Part shown: piece by piece, positions 9,109 through 15,391 of the stretch
How the letters are laid out: each line of letters starts with the position of its first letter
How positions within the stretch are numbered: the first letter of the stretch is position 1
NCBI GenBank assembly: GCA_023390415.1
Contig: JAEWCW010000053.1
Coordinates: forward strand, 1 to 24,453
DNA from: Pseudomonadota bacterium
GTDB taxonomy: Bacteria > Pseudomonadota > Alphaproteobacteria > Sphingomonadales > Sphingomonadaceae
DNA: 24,453 nt
Direction: 5' to 3'
The notes under the pieces: model-generated
What the model was told of the DNA's origin: nothing
Database searches by the model: none
Seen by the model: only the letters and a program-made list of their open reading frames with translations
Made by a program: the position numbers and the translations under genes

Positions 9109-10422
9109 TCAGGATTCGATGTCGAGCTCGGTGCGCTCGACGAAGCCGGTGTAGGGGGAAGTGATCACCCGTTCGCCGGGCTGAAGACCGCCCAGCACCT
9201 CGATGAACTCGCTGTTGCGGCGGCCGAGGCGGACGTTGCGGCGCTCGGCGCTGCCGCCGTCCGGAGAGACCACGAACAGCCAGTTGCCGCCGGTATCGTT
9301 GTAGAAGGCGCCGGCCGGGATCAGCAAAGCGGGCGACGGATCGCCGAGAGTGAGCCGGATCTGCACGGTCTGGCCGCGCTGCAGGTTGGCGGGCTCGGCG
9401 CCGATGAAGGCGAGATCGATCTCGAACGCGCCGTTCCGGACCTGCGGATAGATCTTGCTGACCCGCATCCGATAGGGACGGCCGCCGACGTCGGCATTGG
9501 CGATCTGCCCTTCGGCGACCCGGCCGAGATAATATTCGTCGACCTGGGCGCGCAGCTTGTTGGCGCCGGCGCTGTCGATCTGGCCGAGCCGCTCGCCACG
9601 GTTGAACGACTGGCCGACCTGGATCGAGAAGCTGGTCAGCTGGCCGGCGACCGGGGCGCGCAGGTTGAGCGCGTCGAGGCTTGCGCGGGCGAGCTCCAGG
9701 CTCTGATTGAGCGCCGTCGTGGAGGCGCGGAGCTGGGCGAGCTGGCTGGACTGGAGCCGCTCGTCCGTCGCCTGCTGGCGGCGGAGCACCGCGACCCTCT
9801 CGCGCGCGGCATTCCAGACGTCGCGGCTGTCCTGGAACTGGCGCTGCGACACGAAGCCGCGCTCCGCGAGCGGGCGCTGAAGCTCAAATTGGCGGCGCGC
9901 CTGCTGGGCGGTGAGATCGGCCTCGATCAGGGCGCGCTGATTGGCGAGCCGGGTCTGGGCGAGCGCGAGCTCCTGGCTGCGCATCGAGTTGATCTGCTGG
10001 GTGACCTCGGTCTGGCGCGCGAGCACGTTCAGCTGGAGGTCGGAATTGCTGAGGACCGCGAGCAGCTGGCCCTGGGCGACGACGGCACCGTCCTCGACCA
10101 TGCGCTGCTCCACTCGGCCGCCTTCGACCGCATCCAGATAGACGGTCACCGACGGCTCGACGCGGGCGCGGAGCGGCAGGAAATCGTCGAAGCGTCCGCG
10201 GGTGACGGTCGAGATGGTGAGCCGCTCGGCGGCGATCGTCTGGCTGTTGGCCGACGGCGCGAACCACCAGAAAAGTGCAACGAGCAGGAGGATCAGAATC
10301 GCGGCGGCGGCGATCTTCACATTGCGGCTCGGGCCCTTGCGCTCGACGACGCGATCCATCGCACCGCCGCTTTCCGGCCCGCTCTTGCCTGCTCCCCCGT
10401 TCACGACGCTGACGACGTTCAT
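9109..10422 (-). CDS. HlyD/MacA-family periplasmic adaptor of the exporter
   Basis: I place the start at ATG 10422 (437 residues). GGGGAGGG sits about six bases upstream, and a sigma-54 promoter lies at 10449-10464, so the longer open frame reaching 10497 would begin upstream of the transcript start. A single membrane anchor (VKIAAAAILILLLVALFWWF, about 35-54) follows a short cytoplasmic tail. Then come a lipoyl half-motif around ARVEPSVTVYLDAVEGGRVE, a long glutamine/arginine/alanine-rich coiled-coil hairpin (roughly 125-260), the returning half-motif NLRAPVAGQLTSFSIQVGQSF, a beta-barrel region and a C-terminal GGLQPGERVITSPYTGF segment. Adaptors of this kind bridge an inner-membrane permease to an outer-membrane channel. 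It is the first gene of the exporter operon. Its substrate is unknown. Confidence 0.92.
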   Translation of the reverse strand: MNVVSVVNGGAGKSGPESGGAMDRVVERKGPSRNVKIAAAAILILLLVALFWWFAPSANSQTIAAERLTISTVTRGRFDDFLPLRARVEPSVTVYLDAVEGGRVEQRMVEDGAVVAQGQLLAVLSNSDLQLNVLARQTEVTQQINSMRSQELALAQTRLANQRALIEADLTAQQARRQFELQRPLAERGFVSQRQFQDSRDVWNAARERVAVLRRQQATDERLQSSQLAQLRASTTALNQSLELARASLDALNLRAPVAGQLTSFSIQVGQSFNRGERLGQIDSAGANKLRAQVDEYYLGRVAEGQIANADVGGRPYRMRVSKIYPQVRNGAFEIDLAFIGAEPANLQRGQTVQIRLTLGDPSPALLIPAGAFYNDTGGNWLFVVSPDGGSAERRNVRLGRRNSEFIEVLGGLQPGERVITSPYTGFVERTELDIES

Positions 10423-10448
10423 CACATCCCTCCCCGAGCCGACGACGT

Positions 10449-10464
10449 AGCAACCATCGTGCCA
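10449..10464 (-). promoter_or_regulatory. Sigma-54 promoter of the exporter operon
   Basis: The minus strand reads TGGCACGATGGTTGCT, a full match to the sigma-54 consensus TGGCACG-N4-TTGCW with correct -24/-12 spacing. The predicted transcript start is near 10438. That leaves a leader of about 16 bases carrying the GGGGAGGG ribosome-binding site of the adaptor gene. Paired palindromes lie 80-105 bp upstream, and an NtrC-type activator is encoded nearby. Confidence 0.88.
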
Positions 10465-10512
10465 CGGATTGCCGGCGCGGGGACCCCCTTGCGGCATGCG
10501 AAACGCATGTTT

Positions 10513-10528
10513 TGTCCGATTTCGGACA
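10513..10528. promoter_or_regulatory. Putative activator-binding palindrome 1 (upstream activating site)
   Basis: TGTCCGATTTCGGACA is a perfect 6-4-6 inverted repeat, extendable by one base on each side. Its centre lies about 82 bp upstream of the predicted transcript start of the exporter operon and 21 bp from the next palindrome. It shares the pattern TGTYCG-N4-CGNACR with three other sites in this island. I infer that it is bound by the Fis-type helix-turn-helix of the sigma-54 activator encoded at 10895. Confidence 0.7.
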
Positions 10529-10533
10529 AGGGA

Positions 10534-10549
10534 TGTTCGTGAACGTACA
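10534..10549. promoter_or_regulatory. Putative activator-binding palindrome 2 (upstream activating site)
   Basis: TGTTCGTGAACGTACA matches the TGTYCG-N4-CGNACR pattern with one mismatch in the arms. The symmetry reaches outward to GATGT...ACATC (10532-10551). Its centre is 21 bp, two helical turns, from palindrome 1 and about 103 bp upstream of the exporter transcript start, so two activator dimers could bind on one face of the DNA. Confidence 0.62.
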
Positions 10550-10567
10550 TCACAAGCGGCACCGGGG

Positions 10568-10660
10568 TCAGGCGACCTGGGTCAGGGTGGCGATGGTGAG
10601 GAGCGCGGTCAGCATCATTCCGAGGCTGAACCCGAAGAGTTCGACTTTGGCCATTTTCAT
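10568..10660 (-). CDS. Small single-pass membrane protein (30 residues) under its own sigma-54 promoter
   Basis: An ATG at 10660 opens a 30-codon frame ending in TGA at 10568-10570; a second ATG at 10654 would give 28 residues. The start is preceded by AAAGGGAGA, a good ribosome-binding site for either ATG. The protein begins MKMAKVELFGFSLGMM and continues with a hydrophobic stretch rich in Leu, Thr, Ala and Ile (about residues 8-26), so it has a short charged N-terminus and one predicted membrane helix. A near-consensus sigma-54 promoter lies at 10699-10714, giving a leader of about 28 bases. I do not recognise a family. Given its position between activator and exporter, it may be a small modulator of the permeases or of the sensor kinase; this is inference. 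Confidence 0.62.
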   Translation of the reverse strand: MKMAKVELFGFSLGMMLTALLTIATLTQVA

Positions 10661-10698
10661 TCTCCCTTTGGCGACCATGAGCGGTCGACAGGAAGATC

Positions 10699-10714
10699 AG
10701 CATGAGCCGTGCCA
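10699..10714 (-). promoter_or_regulatory. Sigma-54 promoter of the small membrane-protein gene
   Basis: The minus strand reads TGGCACGGCTCATGCT, which differs from TGGCACG-N4-TTGCW at one base (A for the first T of the -12 element) and keeps both the GG and the GC. The predicted transcript start is near 10688, about 28 bases before ATG 10660. Palindromes 3 and 4 lie about 112 and 132 bp upstream, a normal distance for sigma-54 enhancers. Confidence 0.72.
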
Positions 10715-10792
10715 GAGAAGAAAAGCCGCGGATTTCCGTACTTTTTTAGATGTAGCACTGAAGCGCGCGCCGCCCGTCCGAGCCACGGTCCC

Positions 10793-10808
10793 TGTTCGGT
10801 TCCGAACG
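10793..10808. promoter_or_regulatory. Putative activator-binding palindrome 3
   Basis: TGTTCGGTTCCGAACG is a strong inverted repeat (GTTCGG-TT-CCGAAC inside) matching TGTYCG-N4-CGNACR. It is centred 20 bp from palindrome 4, repeating the paired arrangement seen at 10513-10549. It could act as an enhancer for the small-protein promoter on the minus strand and, at about -58, influence the regulator's own promoter. Confidence 0.62.
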
Positions 10809-10812
10809 TTTC

Positions 10813-10828
10813 TGTCCGCCAACGGACG
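10813..10828. promoter_or_regulatory. Putative activator-binding palindrome 4
   Basis: TGTCCGCCAACGGACG matches the same 6-4-6 pattern, and its arms are nearly identical to those of palindrome 1. It ends three bases before the sigma-54-like element at 10832, so binding here could repress or tune transcription of the regulator gene while serving as an enhancer for the leftward promoter at 10699-10714. Confidence 0.65.
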
Positions 10829-10831
10829 GCG

Positions 10832-10847
10832 TGGCACGGAAATTGAT
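10832..10847 (+). promoter_or_regulatory. Sigma-54-like promoter of the regulator/kinase operon
   Basis: The plus strand reads TGGCACGGAAATTGAT. The -24 half is perfect, but the -12 half has A in place of the usually required C (TTGAT for TTGCW). The predicted start near 10858 would leave a 37-base leader before GTG 10895. It fits autoregulation, but the changed -12 base makes it weak or possibly inactive. Confidence 0.45.
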
Positions 10848-10894
10848 TGTGCCCCGGGGACGGCCGGATACAAGTCTGGAAGGGGAGTGGGACC

Positions 10895-12304
<1,410 letters not shown>

Positions 12305-12322
12305 CGCTGAGGGCGAGGGCTG

Positions 12323-13663
12323 ATGCATTTCCGCAGCCGCTTCGCCTTCGGCCTCGCGCTCCGCGTCCTCGTTCTGCTCGCCGCCGGATTCGCCTTCGTC
12401 GAATCCTTCCACGTTCCGAGCCTTGGCGTCGCGCGCGTGCTCGCCGGCCTGCTCACCTTCCTCGCCGGCCTGTGGCTGTGGCGCTTCATCCAGCGCACCA
12501 ATGTCGAGCTTGCGCGCTTCATCGAGTCGGTGCGGTTCGGCGATCTCGGCCAGGGATTCGCGCAGCGCTGGGCCGGGAGCGGCTTCGCCGAACTGGGCGA
12601 GGCGCTCGACCAGGGCATCCGCGCGCTTCGCGAGGAGCGCCATGCCCTCAGCGATTCGAGCCGCTTCTACGAGGCGGTGATGGACGACGCGCCGACCGCT
12701 TTGCTGATCGTGTCCGGCGACGGCAAGGTCGATCTCGCCAACAAGGCGGCGCGGCGCCTCCTTGTCCGCCACACCGGGGTCCGGATCGAGGATTTCGCCG
12801 ATTATGGCGACGCCTTCACCCGCGCGCTCGGCGAAGGCGCGGTCGGCGAGCCGCGACTGGTGCCATTGATGACCGAAGGCGTGCCGCAGACCGCCATGGT
12901 CAGCGCGGCGATCGTCCACCGCCTGGGCGGCCTCGTCCGGGTCGTCGCCGTCCAGCCGATCCAGAGCGAATTGAACGCGATCGAGATCGCCGCACAGTCG
13001 GACCTCATCCGGGTGCTCACCCACGAGATCATGAACTCGATCACGCCCGTGACCTCGCTCGCCCACACCGCCGCCGCGCTGATCGCGGAGGTCGACAAGG
13101 AGGGCAATGTCGACGTCCAGGACGCCCGCGCCGCGGTCGAGACTCTCGCCCGCCGCGCCGACGGGGTGATGCATTTCGTCGAGAGCTACCGCCAGATCAG
13201 CCGCGCGCCCGAGGTCCGGCGGCGCAGCTTCGCGGTCGCCAATTGGGCGGACGAGATCGCCGCGCTGTTCCGCGCAAGCGAGTCGGCCGAAGGGGTCGAG
13301 CTCGACATCCGGGTGAAGCCGAAAACACTTGCCATCGATGCCGATCCGGATCTTCTCGCCCAGGTCCTGATCAACCTCCTGAAGAACGGCGCCGAGGCGG
13401 CGCGGGGCCATTCGGATGCGCCGCGGGTCTGCTTCTCGCTGGCCGCGACCAAGAGCGGACGGGTGCAGATCGAGATCACCGACAACGGCCCCGGCGTTCC
13501 GGCGAGCCTGAGGCAGGACATCTTCCTGCCCTTCTTCACCACAAAGGCGAAGGGGACGGGCGTCGGGCTCAGCCTGGCCCGCCAGATCGTCCTCGCCCAT
13601 CGCGGATCGATCGCCGTCGACGAGCCGTCGGGCGGGGGCGCGAGCTTCAGGATCCTGATCTGA
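12323..13663 (+). CDS. NtrB/NtrY-like membrane sensor histidine kinase
   Basis: The product is 446 residues and starts 18 bp after the regulator. Two N-terminal helices (about 8-27 and 38-55) enclose a periplasmic loop of only about ten residues, which suggests sensing within the membrane or of a membrane partner rather than a soluble ligand. A HAMP-like/linker region leads to a PAS domain (about 112-220, FYEAVMDDAPTALLIVSGDGKV). The H-box follows with phospho-acceptor His234 in LTHEIMNSITP, then an N-box with Asn355 (LINLLKNGAEA), DNGPG (387-391), FFTTKAKGTGVGLSLA (404-419) and a final glycine-rich segment. These are complete kinase motifs. Its partner is almost certainly the sigma-54 activator just upstream. 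The 3' end overlaps the convergent gene at 13647 by 17 bases. Confidence 0.94.
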   Translation: MHFRSRFAFGLALRVLVLLAAGFAFVESFHVPSLGVARVLAGLLTFLAGLWLWRFIQRTNVELARFIESVRFGDLGQGFAQRWAGSGFAELGEALDQGIRALREERHALSDSSRFYEAVMDDAPTALLIVSGDGKVDLANKAARRLLVRHTGVRIEDFADYGDAFTRALGEGAVGEPRLVPLMTEGVPQTAMVSAAIVHRLGGLVRVVAVQPIQSELNAIEIAAQSDLIRVLTHEIMNSITPVTSLAHTAAALIAEVDKEGNVDVQDARAAVETLARRADGVMHFVESYRQISRAPEVRRRSFAVANWADEIAALFRASESAEGVELDIRVKPKTLAIDADPDLLAQVLINLLKNGAEAARGHSDAPRVCFSLAATKSGRVQIEITDNGPGVPASLRQDIFLPFFTTKAKGTGVGLSLARQIVLAHRGSIAVDEPSGGGASFRILI

Positions 13664-14921
13664 ACCGCTGAGCCAGCTGCGCCGCCTGGGTGCGGATGTC
13701 CGGAACGGCGACGCTCTCCCAGAAGGCGCTGCGGGTCACCGGGCCGATGGCATAGAGGCGCTCGGATGGGCATCCGTCGGCGCCGATCGCGCGCAACTCC
13801 TCGTCGACATCCATGCCGATGCGCAGCGGATCGGCGCGGATCGCGCCCTTGGCGAGAAGCGCGTCGAGCAGCGGCTCGCCAGCACGGGCGAGATTGCATT
13901 CGGGCCCGGTGCAATTGACGATTCGCGCCGCGGCGAAGCTGCGCACCTCCTCCATGCCCCGCGGCCGCCAGCGGACGGTGCCGTCACCCTCGGCCGAGAG
14001 GATCCGCCCTGCCGCGAAGGCAAGCCGTCCCGCGTCCTCCATCCGGCCGATCGTCTCGGCGATGCGCGGCGCGATCTTGTGGCGGTGGACGTCCCACCAG
14101 GGCCGCAGATGGCGGAGAAAGCGCCGCCGCTCCACCTCCGGCGCGTTCTTCCAGATGCCCTGGGTGACGCTGCGCAGCTCGTGCACCGCGCTTCGCCAGC
14201 CGATCTCCTCCGAGCGCCGCCGAACCCGCCGAAGCAGCCGGACGCAGTCCCTGGGCAGGGTCTCCGGCGGAGCGACCATCGGCTCGCGCGCGCCATGTGA
14301 TCGGGGTGCGAGGCCGCGGCGCGAAAGAGCGAGAATGCGTCCGCCGAAGCCGCGCGCGTCCAGGGTCAGCGCGACGTCGACGGCGGTGAGGCCGGTGCCG
14401 ATCAGGAGCACGTCCTCGCCTTCGCCGAGGCCTGAAATGAAGTCCCCAGCCCACGGATCGCCGACCCAGCGGTCGCCAAGGGCGGAGATATCGATCGGGA
14501 TCGCAGGCTTGAGATTGCCGGGCGCGAGCACGACCACGTCCGCGTCGATCCGTCCGCCGCGGAGGAGGACGCCGCCATCGTCGGCGTCGATCGCCTCGCC
14601 CTGGACCACCTGGATCCCCGGTTCGCTCGTCAGCAGCTCTGCCAGATAGTTGCCGTAGAGCATGCGCGGCGCGAAGGCCTCGGCATCGCCGCCGCGCTCG
14701 GCGAACCAGCGCACGAAATGATCGGGATCGTCGGCAAAGGCGCTCATCCGCCGCGCCGGGACGTTCAGCAGATGCTCGGGCCGCGCCGTCCCATATGCGA
14801 CTCCGCGGCCTGTGTTGGGGCCGCGCTCGATCAGCCGGACCGGGCCGATCCCGGCGCGGACGAGATGGAGTGCGAGAAGGGTTCCCGAGGCGCCGCCGCC
14901 GACAATCGCGACGGAGGTCAC
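13647..14921 (-). CDS. FAD/NAD(P)-binding oxidoreductase-like protein
   Basis: This 424-residue protein starts at GTG 14921, whose GTGA overlaps the stop of the Rrf2 gene. The N-terminus (VAIVGGGASGTLLALHLVRAG) has the GxGxxG FAD-binding fold. It is followed by RGVAYGTARPEHLLNVPARRMSAF, a block characteristic of FAD/NAD(P)-binding proteins of the NAD_binding_9 type. A second dinucleotide site appears at VLLIGTGLTAVDVALTL (about 190-206). The late segment RIVNCTGPECNLAR and the C-terminal YAIGPVTRSAFWES complete the family pattern. The reaction is unknown. Translational coupling to a cysteine-rich Rrf2 regulator suggests a role in redox, sulfur or iron-sulfur physiology. Its 3' end runs 17 bases into the convergent histidine kinase gene. 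Confidence 0.85.
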   Translation of the reverse strand: MTSVAIVGGGASGTLLALHLVRAGIGPVRLIERGPNTGRGVAYGTARPEHLLNVPARRMSAFADDPDHFVRWFAERGGDAEAFAPRMLYGNYLAELLTSEPGIQVVQGEAIDADDGGVLLRGGRIDADVVVLAPGNLKPAIPIDISALGDRWVGDPWAGDFISGLGEGEDVLLIGTGLTAVDVALTLDARGFGGRILALSRRGLAPRSHGAREPMVAPPETLPRDCVRLLRRVRRRSEEIGWRSAVHELRSVTQGIWKNAPEVERRRFLRHLRPWWDVHRHKIAPRIAETIGRMEDAGRLAFAAGRILSAEGDGTVRWRPRGMEEVRSFAAARIVNCTGPECNLARAGEPLLDALLAKGAIRADPLRIGMDVDEELRAIGADGCPSERLYAIGPVTRSAFWESVAVPDIRTQAAQLAQRFRSGS

Positions 14922-15346
14922 CGGATCGGCTCGACCATGTCGACCTGATCGGCGAGGCTGAGCCCGTCAAGGATGCGCGCGGTCTCGTCTCGGACCAGAA
15001 GCATCGCGCGGTGGAGCCTGCACTTGTCCTGGCTGATGCAGTTCTTGCACTGCTCCCAGGCATAGCGGCTGGCGCAGGGCAAGAGTCCGAGCGAGCCGCG
15101 GGTCAGCCGGACGATCTCGCCATAGCTGATTTCCTGCGGGGGCCGAGCGAGCCAATAGCCGCCTTCGCGCCCGCGCATCGTCTGCACGATTCCCGCGCGC
15201 CGCATCTGCGACAGGATGACGGTCAGGAACTTGGGCGGAAGGTTCTGCGCCTCGGCGATCTCGGACAGGTGCACCGGCCCTTCGCCGTAGCGGTCGGCGA
15301 GATGGAGGAGGGCCCGGATTGTGTACCGCGTCCGTTGAGAAAGCAT
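14918..15346 (-). CDS. Rrf2-family transcriptional regulator with a cysteine cluster
   Basis: The product is 142 residues. An N-terminal winged helix-turn-helix (MLSQRTRYTIRALLHLADRY, then SEIAEAQNLPPKFLTVILSQM and the wing RGREGGYWLARPP) is typical of Rrf2/IscR regulators. The C-terminal half carries four cysteines at 91, 100, 103 and 109 (C-x8-C-x2-C-x5-C). This resembles Rrf2 members that bind an iron-sulfur cluster or sense redox, although the spacing differs from IscR. It probably represses or activates its own operon in response to redox state. The stop overlaps the start of the FAD-dependent gene, so the two are translationally coupled. The ribosome-binding site is weak (GGCGGG). The gene lies 45 bp downstream of the glycosyltransferase/mutase fusion, on the same strand. 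Confidence 0.92.
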   Translation of the reverse strand: MLSQRTRYTIRALLHLADRYGEGPVHLSEIAEAQNLPPKFLTVILSQMRRAGIVQTMRGREGGYWLARPPQEISYGEIVRLTRGSLGLLPCASRYAWEQCKNCISQDKCRLHRAMLLVRDETARILDGLSLADQVDMVEPIR

Positions 15347-15391
15347 GCGCCCGCCATGAACCTCGGGCCCATGCTTTGCAACCGTCGCGCC

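Noticed and set aside
7555..10542. Plus-strand open frame of 995 codons opposite the exporter genes
   Set aside because: It is antisense to clear ABC transporter and adaptor genes, has biased composition, no recognisable domain and no ribosome-binding site; such frames are common in high-GC DNA.
10702..10749. A 15-codon plus-strand frame starting at ATG 10702
   Set aside because: It is too short, overlaps the sigma-54 promoter on the other strand and has no membrane or other recognisable feature.
10775..10790. A possible fifth activator palindrome near GTCCGAGCCACGG
   Set aside because: The arms match only if a five-base spacer is allowed and the outer bases fail, so it does not fit the 6-4-6 pattern of the other four.
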